Source: DASXSB01 sp036506275 (GTDB lineage: Bacteria > Methylomirabilota > Methylomirabilia > Rokubacteriales > CSP1-6). Taken from it: a DNA stretch of 32,120 nt. This document shows positions 21,904 through 29,612 of this stretch, in pieces; the first letter of the stretch is position 1; each line of letters begins with the position of its first letter. The translations under genes were made by a program, and so were the position numbers. A model generated the notes under the pieces. It made no database searches. It had not been told where the DNA came from and saw only the letters and a program-made list of their open reading frames with translations. The stretch covers positions 1-32,120 of the forward strand of contig DASXSB010000040.1 in assembly GCA_036506275.1 (NCBI GenBank). The letters run 5' to 3'.

Positions 21904-22944
21904 TCAGCCCTCCACGGCCACGCCGCGAGCGGACGCGCAGGCCACGATCTGCCGCCACGTCTCGTCCTCGATGGGGATGCCGTGAGCGCGGCGATCGCGC
22001 TCCGTGCGCTCCTCGGGCTCGCCGGGAACGAGGATCTCGCGCACGCCCTCCGCCAGTGGCGCCGAGCGCACGAACCCGAAGAGTCCCGCCACCTGCGCGT
22101 GGAAGTCGGCGAGGGGGACGAAGCGCGCCACGTCGAGACACACCATGAGGGTGCCGTTGCGGATCGGTCCGCGTTCGGGGCGCGCGGCGCCGGTGCCGGA
22201 GAGGATGCCGGCGAGGATCTCGACGGCGAGCGAGAGGCCGTAGCCCTTGTGCTCCCCCGCCGTGATCAGGGAGCCGACGGGATCGGCGTAGTACGCGCGC
22301 GGGTCCGTCGACGGCCGTCCTTTCCCGTCGAGCATGATGCCGGGCGCCACGGACTCGCCGCGGTTGAACTTCACCTTGAGCTTGCCCTCCGCGATCACGC
22401 TGGTGGCGAAGTCGAACGACATCGCCACTCCGCCGTCGGGCCCGGGGACGGCGATGGCGTGGGGATTGGTGCCGAGGCGGCGGGCGGCGCCACCCCACGG
22501 CGCCACGTTGAGCGCGAGCGGCGCGTTCACCCACAGCATTCCCACCAGACCGGCGCCCGCCGCCATCTCCGCGTAGTCCGCGAGGCGGCCGACGTGATTC
22601 GTGCGGCGCAGCGTCACCGCCGACAGCCCCTGCGCTTTCGCCTTCTCGATCGCGATCGTCATCCCCCGCCGCGCCACCACCTGCCCGAAGCCGAGATCGC
22701 CGTCGATGCGCGCCATGACCGGGGTCTCGCTCTCGATCCGGATGCGCGGGGTCGGATTCAGCTCGCCGGACTCGAGAAAGGGGACGTACTGCGGGATGCG
22801 GATCACGCCGTGCGAGTCGTGGCCGCGCAGGTTCGCGCGGACGAGGAGGGTGGCGATCCAGACCGCGTCGTCCTTGGGCACGCCCCAGGCGCCGAAGATG
22901 GCGGCGGTCAGGGTCTGCAGGCGGTCGGCGTCGATTTTCGGCAT
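21904..22944 (-). CDS. malate/L-lactate dehydrogenase (Ldh2/YlbC family)
   Basis: The 346-residue protein belongs to the NAD(P)-dependent Ldh2/ComC/AllD oxidoreductase family, which differs from the Rossmann-fold lactate/malate dehydrogenases. Family marks include LRGHDSHGVIRIPQYV (39-53, with Ser44, His45 and Arg49), TLRRTNHVGRLADYAEMAA (about 115-133), GGAARRLGTNPHAIAVPG and GEHKGYGLSLAVEILAGILSG. Enzymes of this family reduce 2-keto acids or oxidise 2-hydroxy acids such as malate, ureidoglycolate, sulfolactate or delta-1-piperideine-2-carboxylate, so the substrate is open. The ATG at 22944 has AAGGAG about 9 nt upstream; a longer start at 23004 is rejected. It is followed after 3 nt by a 74-residue gene and then a permease, suggesting uptake and oxidation or reduction of one small acid. 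Confidence 0.92.
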   Translation of the reverse strand: MPKIDADRLQTLTAAIFGAWGVPKDDAVWIATLLVRANLRGHDSHGVIRIPQYVPFLESGELNPTPRIRIESETPVMARIDGDLGFGQVVARRGMTIAIEKAKAQGLSAVTLRRTNHVGRLADYAEMAAGAGLVGMLWVNAPLALNVAPWGGAARRLGTNPHAIAVPGPDGGVAMSFDFATSVIAEGKLKVKFNRGESVAPGIMLDGKGRPSTDPRAYYADPVGSLITAGEHKGYGLSLAVEILAGILSGTGAARPERGPIRNGTLMVCLDVARFVPLADFHAQVAGLFGFVRSAPLAEGVREILVPGEPEERTERDRRAHGIPIEDETWRQIVACASARGVAVEG

Positions 22945-23096
22945 GCGGTCACGCTCCTTGGCTCGTCTCGCGCTCTGAGTACACCAATCGGCGCCGATCC
23001 GCAAAGGCGCGGGGGGCTTTTGCGCGCGCCCCCGGCGTTACGCTACGCTTTTTAGATCGGGATGCGAAACGTCGCTCCGGCCCCGGGAACGGACGG

Positions 23097-23588
23097 ATGA
23101 CGCGGCCGCGCTGCCCGCACTGCCGCCGTGACTTCACCCGTCGTGTCGCGCGCGTGGGCGTCTTCGAGCACGTCCTCAGCTTCTTCTATATCTACCCGTT
23201 CCGCTGCCAGCTCTGCCGGCGCCGCTTCCGCGGCGCCCAAATCGGCAAGCGCTACTCGCGGCAGCTCGTGGACGAGCGCGCGTTCGACCGCATCGCCATC
23301 CGGTTTCCCGTGAGCTTCTCGGGCGCGCAGGGCGGTGGGCAGGGCGAGGCCACCGCGCTGTCGATCGATGGGTGCACGGTCGAGACCGACGTGTACGTGA
23401 TTCCGGGTGGGATCGTGAAGCTGTCGCTCCAGGTCGCGCCGCGCCGCCCTCCCATCGTCATCGAGGCGGCCGTCGTGCGCTCGGCGCGGCCACGCACGCT
23501 CGGGTTGCACTTCCTGCGCATCGCTCCCGCCGAGAGCGAGCGCCTGCGGGAGTTCGTGTTCGAGATCCTCGGCGTGCGCCACTCCTGA
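23097..23588 (+). CDS. zinc-ribbon plus PilZ-domain protein
   Basis: The 163-residue protein has an N-terminal zinc-ribbon-like module with Cys6/Cys9 (CPHC) and Cys37/Cys40 (CQLC) separated by FEHVLSFFYIYPF. A PilZ beta-barrel follows from about residue 60. RxxxR is present as RIAIR (65-69), one half of a cyclic-di-GMP site. The second motif, D/NxSxxG, reads ALSIDG (87-92), so the Asp/Asn is replaced by Ala87 and c-di-GMP affinity may be weak or lost. The end (LGLHFLRIAPAESERLREFVFEIL) matches the PilZ C-terminus. The gene is transcribed alone between divergent Ldh2 and a convergent lipoprotein gene; TTAGAT at 23052-23057 is a possible -10. It may be a c-di-GMP or protein-protein adaptor; no output domain is seen. 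Confidence 0.85.
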   Translation: MTRPRCPHCRRDFTRRVARVGVFEHVLSFFYIYPFRCQLCRRRFRGAQIGKRYSRQLVDERAFDRIAIRFPVSFSGAQGGGQGEATALSIDGCTVETDVYVIPGGIVKLSLQVAPRRPPIVIEAAVVRSARPRTLGLHFLRIAPAESERLREFVFEILGVRHS

Positions 23589-23619
23589 GAGGAGTCGGCT
23601 TCCTGAGGGCGACGAGCGG

Positions 23620-24201
23620 CTAGTCGTTGCTGCCGGACTTGCGGGTGCTGACGCCGGAGGCCTTCATCTTGTGGACGAAGATGGTGTCGGCCTCCACCAG
23701 GTCCGCCTCCAGCTCCTTCACGTAGATCACCGACGCCGAGACCACGGCCGTCTCGATCTCGCCGTACCAGCCGCGCGATTCCAGTTTCTCCGTCCGATAG
23801 ATGCGCGCGTTGACCCGGCCCGCCTTGATCTCGTGGGCGTAGATCGTGTGCGCTTGCACCTGCTTGGCCTTGATGGTCTCGACGTACAGGGTGTTCGCCT
23901 CCGGTGCGGCCACGACCACCTGGGGTGATGGTGCCGGCGGCGGCAGGGGTGCGGGAACCGATGGCGTCGGCGGCGGAGCCATCACGAGAATCGAGGGTCG
24001 GCCGTGACGGTGGCGGAGATCACCGGCCACCCCCGCCGTGTCGGTCACACCCGCGCTGTCGCCGGAGGTCTCGCCGCTACCGCCCACGCCCGGAAGACTC
24101 TCCGCCTGCTGCGGTGCCCGGTCTCGATCGGGCGTCACGCAGGCGGCGAGAAGGCCGACGAGACCACCGAGAACGAGCGACGCGGCGTGCCTGGTCTTCA
24201 T
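23620..24201 (-). CDS. lipoprotein with 15-residue tandem repeats
   Basis: The 193-residue protein has a signal peptide and lipobox LLAAC (Cys21), a Ser/Gly/Asp-rich stretch, a Pro-rich linker (about 75-100), and then repeats of 15 residues at 103-117, 118-132, 157-171 and 172-186, with a diverged 24-residue insert (133-156). The consensus is about x-T-I-Y-x-x-x-I-K-A-x-x-V-x-A: aromatic at 4, hydrophobic at 8, Ala at 10, hydrophobic at 13 and Ala at 15. Such periodicity suggests a solenoid or beta-helix, possibly a polymer-forming or surface spacer protein; no family is recognised. The ATG at 24201 has only a weak CCCGGA upstream. It is 128 nt downstream of hemG and may be expressed separately. 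Confidence 0.75.
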   Translation of the reverse strand: MKTRHAASLVLGGLVGLLAACVTPDRDRAPQQAESLPGVGGSGETSGDSAGVTDTAGVAGDLRHRHGRPSILVMAPPPTPSVPAPLPPPAPSPQVVVAAPEANTLYVETIKAKQVQAHTIYAHEIKAGRVNARIYRTEKLESRGWYGEIETAVVSASVIYVKELEADLVEADTIFVHKMKASGVSTRKSGSND

Positions 24202-24281
24202 TCCGGGCGCATTCCAGAGCAAACGAGGTGCCGGACGGGAAGGGCCGAAAACGAGACCGCGCCGCCGTCGCATGCGTCCCC

Positions 24282-24304
24282 CTGGCACGGTCGCCCCGCG
24301 CCAG
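24282..24304. terminator. candidate hairpin after hemG
   Basis: CTGGCACGG (24282-24290) pairs with CCGCGCCAG (24296-24304) over 8 bp with one mismatch and a 5-nt loop. It lies 25 nt past the hemG stop on the minus strand and has no T-tract, so it is at best a weak or Rho-assisted terminator. Confidence 0.35.
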
Positions 24305-24329
24305 ATGCCACGCTGTCCGGACGCGCGCG

Positions 24330-25736
24330 TCAGCGCTCGCTGCTTTCGAACGCCCGCGCCGCCGCCGTCTCTCCGGAATGCACGCAGTCGGCGATGCCGA
24401 CGCCGCGATAGGCGCCGCCCGCGAGACCGAGTCCGGGGAGCGCCTCGAGGCGGCGCGCGATCGCCTCCACTCGCTCGAGGTGGCCGAGGTGGTACTGCGG
24501 CATCGACGCCGGCCACCTCGCCACGCGCTCGAGGACCGGCGCCGCGCGGACGCCGAGCGCGGCCGCCAGATCCTCCCGCGCGCGCGCCGCCAGCGTGGCG
24601 TCGGCGGCGTCGGCCCCGGCCGCGTCCAGGGCGCCGCCCACGAAGCAACGCAGCAGCGCGTGGTCGGGGGCGGCACGGCCGGGGTATTTCACGCTCGAGA
24701 ACGTGCAGGCAAGGATGGCGCGGCCCTCCGTGCGAGGGACCACGAAGCCGAACCCGTCGAGCGGATGCGGGATGTCGGCGCGCCGGAAGCCGAGGGAGAC
24801 GGTCGCCGACGACGCGTACGGAATTCCGCGGAGCAGCGTCTCCAGCTCCCCGTCGAGCCCGCGGAAGAGCGATGCCGCCGCGTGGGCCTCGGTGGCGACG
24901 ATCACGCGGTCGGCGTCGAGATGGGCGCCGTCCCCGATCGTCACGCGCCACCGACTGCCCGCGCGCGTCAGGTCGAGCGCGCGCTGCTTCAGGCTCACGG
25001 CGCCGGCGGGGAGGCGCGCCGCCAGCGTTTCCACGAGCTCGCCCATCCCGTCCCGGAACGTCACGAAGAGGCTCCAGCGCGCCCCGCTCGTCCCCGCCTC
25101 CGGTGCGCGCCGCGCGGCGCGCCAAAGGCCCAGGATCACGCTGCGGTGCCGCTGCTCGAGCTCGCGAAAGCGAGGGATGGCGGCGGCGAGGCTGAGGGCG
25201 TCGGGATCGGCGGTGTAGATCCCCGCCACCAGCGGTTGCGCCACGCGCGTCAGCGCCTCTTCCCCGAGTCGTCGCCGCACGAACGCGCCGAGGCTCTCGT
25301 CGGCGGCGACGCCGCCGCGCGGAAGCACGAGGTCGAGAGCCATTCGCAGCTTGCCGCGCCAGGAGAAGAGTGGGGAGGCGGCGAAGGAGCGGAGCCGCGT
25401 GGGGGCGAGGAGCTGAAAGCCGTCCGGGAGCGGATGGAGCCGGCCGCCGTGCCACACGAATGTCTTCCGGAACCGATCGTCGGTGCGCACGAGCCGGTCC
25501 TCGACGCCGAGGCGGCGGCACAGCGCGAGTGCCCAGGGCTTCTCGGAGAGGAAGGAATCCGGTCCCGTCTCCACGAGAAAGCCGTCGCTCCGCTCCGTGT
25601 GGATGTTGCCGCCCAGTCGATCGCGCGCTTCCAGCACCGTGAGCGTGAGCGGGGCGTCGCGCTCGCGTGCGAGCTCGACCGCGCGGTGGGCGGCGGCGAG
25701 GCCGCTGACGCCGCCGCCGATCACGATGAGCTTCAC
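24330..25736 (-). CDS. hemG: protoporphyrinogen oxidase (HemY-type)
   Basis: The 468-residue flavoprotein begins KLIVIGGGVSGLAAA, the FAD-binding GxGxxG fold, then LEARDRLGGNIHT and LVETGPDSFLSEKPWALALCRRLG, which are characteristic of the oxygen-dependent protoporphyrinogen IX oxidase. VAQPLVAGIYTADPDALSL and the C-terminal LGLAGGAYRGVGIADCVHSGETAA also match the family. The enzyme converts protoporphyrinogen IX to protoporphyrin IX and would act at the cytoplasmic face of the membrane. The GTG at 25736 overlaps the hemH stop (GTGA). With hemE and hemH upstream in the same operon it provides the late protoporphyrin branch, as in Bacillus hemEHY. No coproheme-branch gene (hemQ) is seen here. 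The family is secure, and the O2-dependent form implies aerobic growth. Confidence 0.92.
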   Translation of the reverse strand: MKLIVIGGGVSGLAAAHRAVELARERDAPLTLTVLEARDRLGGNIHTERSDGFLVETGPDSFLSEKPWALALCRRLGVEDRLVRTDDRFRKTFVWHGGRLHPLPDGFQLLAPTRLRSFAASPLFSWRGKLRMALDLVLPRGGVAADESLGAFVRRRLGEEALTRVAQPLVAGIYTADPDALSLAAAIPRFRELEQRHRSVILGLWRAARRAPEAGTSGARWSLFVTFRDGMGELVETLAARLPAGAVSLKQRALDLTRAGSRWRVTIGDGAHLDADRVIVATEAHAAASLFRGLDGELETLLRGIPYASSATVSLGFRRADIPHPLDGFGFVVPRTEGRAILACTFSSVKYPGRAAPDHALLRCFVGGALDAAGADAADATLAARAREDLAAALGVRAAPVLERVARWPASMPQYHLGHLERVEAIARRLEALPGLGLAGGAYRGVGIADCVHSGETAAARAFESSER

Positions 25737-26659
25737 GCCGCCGCCGCCCGCGCGCGCGTCACGAGATCGGCCAGCATCGCGATGAACTCCGGATGGTCGT
25801 TCACCGCCGACGCGCGATGGAGCACGAGGCCCAGCTCGCTCGCCACGTCCCGCGCCTCCACGTCGAGGTCGTGCAGCACCTCCACGTGGTCGCAGACGAA
25901 CCCGATCGGCACCACCACCGCCGCGCGCTCGCCGTCGCCGGCGAGCGTCTTCAGAACGTCGCGGACGTCCGGCTCGAGCCAGCGGTCGCCGGGTGCCCCG
26001 CTCCGGCTCTGGTAGGCGATCGAGAAGCGCGGGTGCCCCACGCGCGACACGACCTCGCGCGCCGCCCACGTGAGATCGGACACGTAGGGCGATGCCGCCG
26101 CCATCGCCACCGGCACGCTGTGGGCGGTGAAGATCAGCGGCGTCCATCGCCGGCGATCGGTGGGAATGGCGGCGAAAGCGGCGCGGGTGCGGTCGGCCAC
26201 GGCCGCGATGAAGCGCGGGTGATCGAACCACGGCGGCGCGAAGACCACGTCCGGCGCGCCCGGCGTGTGCGCGCGGGCGGCGGCGACGTCGGCCTGGTAG
26301 CGGTCCCACGACGCTTCCGTGCGGAACGCGGACATGATCACGCCGAGCGCGCGGCGCGCGCCACAGGCCGCCATCTCCGCCAGCGTCTCATGGAGGAACG
26401 GATGCCAGTTCCGCATGCCGACGAACACCGGCAGCGGCTGGCCGGCTCCCTCCAGCGCCCGCGTGAGCGCCCGCGCCTGGGCATCGGTGAGGTCGTTGAG
26501 AGGAGAGCATCCGCCCGGAAGCCTAAAGTAGTGCTCGGCCACCTCGTCGAGCCGCGCCGGCGGAATACGCCGGCCGCGCGCGACAACCTCCAGGAACGGC
26601 CGCACCTCGTCGGGCGCGGTAGGTCCACCGAAGGCGATCAGGAGCACGGAGTCGATCAT
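25733..26659 (-). CDS. hemH: ferrochelatase
   Basis: The 308-residue protein is the ferrochelatase that inserts Fe2+ into protoporphyrin IX or coproporphyrin III. Visible family marks are VLLIAFGGP at the N-terminus, HYFRLPGGCSPLNDLT (about 43-58), VFVGMRNWHP (79-87), catalytic His180 in IFTAHSVP and Glu260 in VCDHVEVLHDLD, the partner metal ligand. The length is close to the Bacillus single-domain form and lacks the C-terminal [2Fe-2S] extension of many mitochondrial and proteobacterial homologues. The ATG at 26659 overlaps the hemE stop (ATGA), and the stop overlaps hemG, so the order hemE-hemH-hemG is one coupled unit. Confidence 0.95.
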   Translation of the reverse strand: MIDSVLLIAFGGPTAPDEVRPFLEVVARGRRIPPARLDEVAEHYFRLPGGCSPLNDLTDAQARALTRALEGAGQPLPVFVGMRNWHPFLHETLAEMAACGARRALGVIMSAFRTEASWDRYQADVAAARAHTPGAPDVVFAPPWFDHPRFIAAVADRTRAAFAAIPTDRRRWTPLIFTAHSVPVAMAAASPYVSDLTWAAREVVSRVGHPRFSIAYQSRSGAPGDRWLEPDVRDVLKTLAGDGERAAVVVPIGFVCDHVEVLHDLDVEARDVASELGLVLHRASAVNDHPEFIAMLADLVTRARAAAA

Positions 26660-27693
26660 CGGCGGTCGGTGAGCTCGTGCACGATGTCGACGAGCGCCTT
26701 CGCGTGCTCGACGGGCGTGTGCTGATGAACCCCGTGGCCGAGGTTGAAGATGTGGCCCGGTCGGCCTCCCGCGCGCGCGACCACGTCGCGCGTACGCTCG
26801 CGGATGTACGCCGGGGGCGCGAGGAGGACGGCGGGATCGAGGTTGCCCTGCACGGCCACGTCGTGACCGACGGCCGCCCACGCCTCGTCCAGCTCCACCC
26901 GCCAGTCGAGGCCGATGACGTCGCCGCCGGCTTCCCGCATGAGCGGCAGCAGCGCGCGGGTGCCGGTGCCGAAGTGAATGGCGGGCGCGCCGGGGGCGAG
27001 GGCGCGGAGAAGAGCGCGCGAGTGAGGCAGGACGAACGTGCGGTAGTCGTGCGGGCTCAGCACGCCCACCCAGGAGTCGAACACCTGCACCGCCTGCGCC
27101 CCCGCCTCGATCTGTCCGTTCAGGTAGCGCGCGGTCGCGACCACGAGGGCGTCCATCAACCGGTGCCAGGTCTCCGGCTCTTCGTACATGAGCCGCTTCG
27201 TGTAGAGATAGTCGCGCGAAGGTCCGCCCTCCACCAGATACGAAGCGACCGTGAACGGCGCTCCCGCGAACCCGATGAGAGGGACCCGGCCCGCGAGCGC
27301 GCGCGCCGCGACGCGCACCGTCTCGAACACGAAGCCGAGATCGCTCTCCACGTCGATCGGTTTCAAGCGCGCGAGATCGGCCGCATGCCGCAACGGTCGC
27401 TCGATCACGGGCCCTTCCCCCTGTGCGAACGCGAGACCGACGCCGAGCGGCTCCGCCAGCAGCAGGATGTCGGCAAACACGATGGCGGCGTCCACGCCCA
27501 GACGCTCCACCGGCTGCAACGTCACTTCCGCCGCCGCCGCTGGATTCTTGCAGAGCTCGAGGAAGCCGTGCCGTCGTCGCAGCGTCCGGTACTCGGGCAG
27601 GTAGCGTCCGGCCTGCCGCATCAGCCACACGGGGGTGTACGGTGTCGGCTGGCGACGAGCGGCGAGAAGCAGCGGCGCGTCCACGGAAGGCAC
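26656..27693 (-). CDS. hemE: uroporphyrinogen decarboxylase
   Basis: The 345-residue protein decarboxylates uroporphyrinogen III to coproporphyrinogen III. Both family signatures are intact: PVWLMRQAGRYLPEYR (about 21-36) and GFAGAPFTVASYLVEGG (about 140-156). The Asp of VFADILLLAEPLG that contacts the substrate pyrroles is also present. The start is GTG at 27693. It has no Shine-Dalgarno, but TAGGCT lies 6 nt upstream, suggesting a leaderless transcript. It is the first gene of hemE-hemH-hemG and is divergent from the ThDP-enzyme gene across 63 bases. The intermediate coproporphyrinogen oxidase gene (hemF or hemN) is not in the window and must lie elsewhere. Confidence 0.96.
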   Translation of the reverse strand: MPSVDAPLLLAARRQPTPYTPVWLMRQAGRYLPEYRTLRRRHGFLELCKNPAAAAEVTLQPVERLGVDAAIVFADILLLAEPLGVGLAFAQGEGPVIERPLRHAADLARLKPIDVESDLGFVFETVRVAARALAGRVPLIGFAGAPFTVASYLVEGGPSRDYLYTKRLMYEEPETWHRLMDALVVATARYLNGQIEAGAQAVQVFDSWVGVLSPHDYRTFVLPHSRALLRALAPGAPAIHFGTGTRALLPLMREAGGDVIGLDWRVELDEAWAAVGHDVAVQGNLDPAVLLAPPAYIRERTRDVVARAGGRPGHIFNLGHGVHQHTPVEHAKALVDIVHELTDRR

Positions 27694-27699
27694 GCGGAA

Positions 27700-27705
27700 A
27701 GCCTA
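27700..27705 (-). promoter_or_regulatory. candidate -10 box for leaderless hemE transcript
   Basis: On the minus strand TAGGCT ends 6 nt before the hemE GTG, without a Shine-Dalgarno. It matches only the TAnnnT consensus and is weaker than the divergent TATGAT. Confidence 0.35.
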
Positions 27706-27743
27706 CCGGGCCGGCTCCCCTGGAATCAAGCACGGCACGGGTT

Positions 27744-27749
27744 TATGAT
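27744..27749 (+). promoter_or_regulatory. candidate -10 box for the ThDP-enzyme gene
   Basis: TATGAT ends 7 nt before the ATG at 27757, with no Shine-Dalgarno, supporting that ATG over the one at 27745, which lies inside the box. Confidence 0.45.
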
Positions 27750-27756
27750 CCGCGCC

Positions 27757-29427
27757 ATGCCCTACACCTCCGGCAAGCAAGCGTTCCTCCAGATCCTCCG
27801 CCACGAAGGCGTCTCCGTGATGTTCGGCAACCCCGGCACCACCGAGCTGCCGCTGATGGATGGGCTCGCGCGCGAGCCCGGCATCCGTTACGTGCTCGCG
27901 CTGCAGGAAGCGGTCGCAATCGCGATGGCCGACGGCTACGCGCAGGCGAGCGGCGGGCTCGGGGCCGTCAACGTGCACGTGTCGCCCGGTCTCGGCAACG
28001 CGATGGGAATGCTGTACGACGCCCAGAAGGCGGGCGCGCCGCTCCTGCTCACGGCCGGCCAGCACGATCAGTCCTTCACGGTGACGGAGCCGATTCTGTG
28101 GTCGGAGCTGCCGCCGGTGGCGCGGCCGTTCGTGAAGTGGGCGACGGAAGTGCACCGGCTGGAGGATCTGCCGCGCATCGTGCACCGCGCCGCCAAAACC
28201 GCGCTCGCCCATCCGAGCGGACCCGTCTTCCTCTCGCTGCCCGTCGACGTCCTCAACGCCGAGCGCGACCTCGAGCTCGGCGAGCCCACGCGCGTGGCGT
28301 CGCGCATCGTCGGCGATCGGGCGGCGGTGGCGGAAGCGGCGCGGCTGCTCGCCAGCGCGCAGCGGCCGCTGCTCGTGGCCGGTGACGCGGTCGCCCACGG
28401 CGACGCTCTCGCCGAGCTGGCGGAGCTCGCCGAGCTGCTCGGCGCGCCCGTGATGATCGAAGGCGTGGCGAGCACGTGCAGCTTCCCGTTCATGCACCCG
28501 CTCTACGCCGGCTCCCTGCCGCGCCTGGCGCCGCAGATCCGTGCCGAGCTGATGCGCCACGATCTCCTGTTCTCGGTGGGCGCCGACCTCTTCACGCTGT
28601 CGCTGCCCTCCGACGTCGATCCCATGCCGCCCGGCCTCACCGTCGTGCACCTCGACGTCGATCCGTGGGAGATCGGCAAGAACTACCCCGCCGCCGTCGG
28701 AATCCTCGGCGATCCGAAGGCGACGCTGCCGGAGCTGACGGAAGAGATTCGCCGCCGTACCGGAAAACCCGGTCATCCCGACGCGGCGCGACGCAAAGAC
28801 GCGGTGCGTGCGGCCGGCGAGCAAGCGCGCGCCGATCTGATGAAGCGCGCCGACGGGGACGCCGGACGCTTGCCGATGGCGCCGCTCACGCTCGTGCGCG
28901 AGGTGGCGCGGGCGGTGACGCCGGACACGACCGTGATCGACGAGAGCATCTCGTCGAGCGCGGGCGTCCGTCATCTCTTCCCGTGCGCCGACCCCAAGAG
29001 CTTCTTCGGAATTCGCGGCGGCGGCATCGGCTGGGGCCTCCCCGCCGCCCTCGGCGCGAAGCTCGCCTTGCCGGACCGTCCGGTGGTGGCGCTCGTCGGC
29101 GACGGCAGCGCCATGTACACGAACCAGGCGTTGTGGACAGCCGCTCACGAGTCGCTCGCCGTCGTCTACGTCATCTTCAACAACGGCTCCTACCGAATCC
29201 TCAAGCAGCGCACGCGCGCGCTCAAGGGCTTCTCCGCCGAGGACGACCGCTACGTGGGCATGGACCTCGATCGTCCGCGCATCGACTACGTGGGGCTTGC
29301 GCGGGCGCTCGGCGTGCCGGGCGTGCGCGTGGAGAAGGCGTCGGAGGTGGCGCCGGCCGTCGGCCGCGCCCTCGCCAGCGGCGGCCCCTATCTGATCGAC
29401 GCCGTCATCGATCCGGCGTTCACCTAA
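27757..29427 (+). CDS. thiamine-diphosphate enzyme, benzoylformate decarboxylase-like
   Basis: The 556-residue protein has the three-domain layout of ThDP-dependent 2-keto acid decarboxylases. The N-terminal PYR domain has VMFGNPGTTELPLMDG (21-36) and the cofactor-activating Glu51 (ALQEA). The PP domain has GDGSAMYTNQALWTAAHESL and then FNNGSYRILK, the GDG-NN Mg/ThDP motif. By eye it follows P. putida benzoylformate decarboxylase: His70 corresponds to His74 (VNVHVSPG), His281 to His247 (FMHPLYAGSLP), and Ser26 to Thr28. It therefore probably decarboxylates or carboligates an aromatic or branched 2-keto acid, with altered specificity. Acetolactate synthase-like or oxalyl-CoA decarboxylase functions are less likely. 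It stands alone, divergent from hemE. Confidence 0.88.
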   Translation: MPYTSGKQAFLQILRHEGVSVMFGNPGTTELPLMDGLAREPGIRYVLALQEAVAIAMADGYAQASGGLGAVNVHVSPGLGNAMGMLYDAQKAGAPLLLTAGQHDQSFTVTEPILWSELPPVARPFVKWATEVHRLEDLPRIVHRAAKTALAHPSGPVFLSLPVDVLNAERDLELGEPTRVASRIVGDRAAVAEAARLLASAQRPLLVAGDAVAHGDALAELAELAELLGAPVMIEGVASTCSFPFMHPLYAGSLPRLAPQIRAELMRHDLLFSVGADLFTLSLPSDVDPMPPGLTVVHLDVDPWEIGKNYPAAVGILGDPKATLPELTEEIRRRTGKPGHPDAARRKDAVRAAGEQARADLMKRADGDAGRLPMAPLTLVREVARAVTPDTTVIDESISSSAGVRHLFPCADPKSFFGIRGGGIGWGLPAALGAKLALPDRPVVALVGDGSAMYTNQALWTAAHESLAVVYVIFNNGSYRILKQRTRALKGFSAEDDRYVGMDLDRPRIDYVGLARALGVPGVRVEKASEVAPAVGRALASGGPYLIDAVIDPAFT

Positions 29428-29612
29428 CGCGACTCGCCGGGCGCGGACGTCCCCATCCATCGGGCGCCGAGCGCGACGTCGCCGATGTTGGCCGCCGTCT
29501 TGTCGCGGCGCCGGGGCCGCGCCCGTCCGTTTTGAGCCTCGTCACTGAAGGTGGGCTCGTGGCGAAGGAGCATTGGAGCACCACACACCGAAGAGTGACC
29601 AGGGAGGCCGAG

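Noticed and set aside
24038..25195. A 385-codon plus-strand frame opposite hemG
   Set aside because: Arg/Pro/Gly-rich antisense shadow with no motif.
29424..29520. Minus-strand stretch opposite the gap before the MetX-like gene, reading DKTAANIGDVALGARWMG
   Set aside because: It looks more protein-like than other shadows and might be a decayed gene end, but there is no start, no family match and it is very short.
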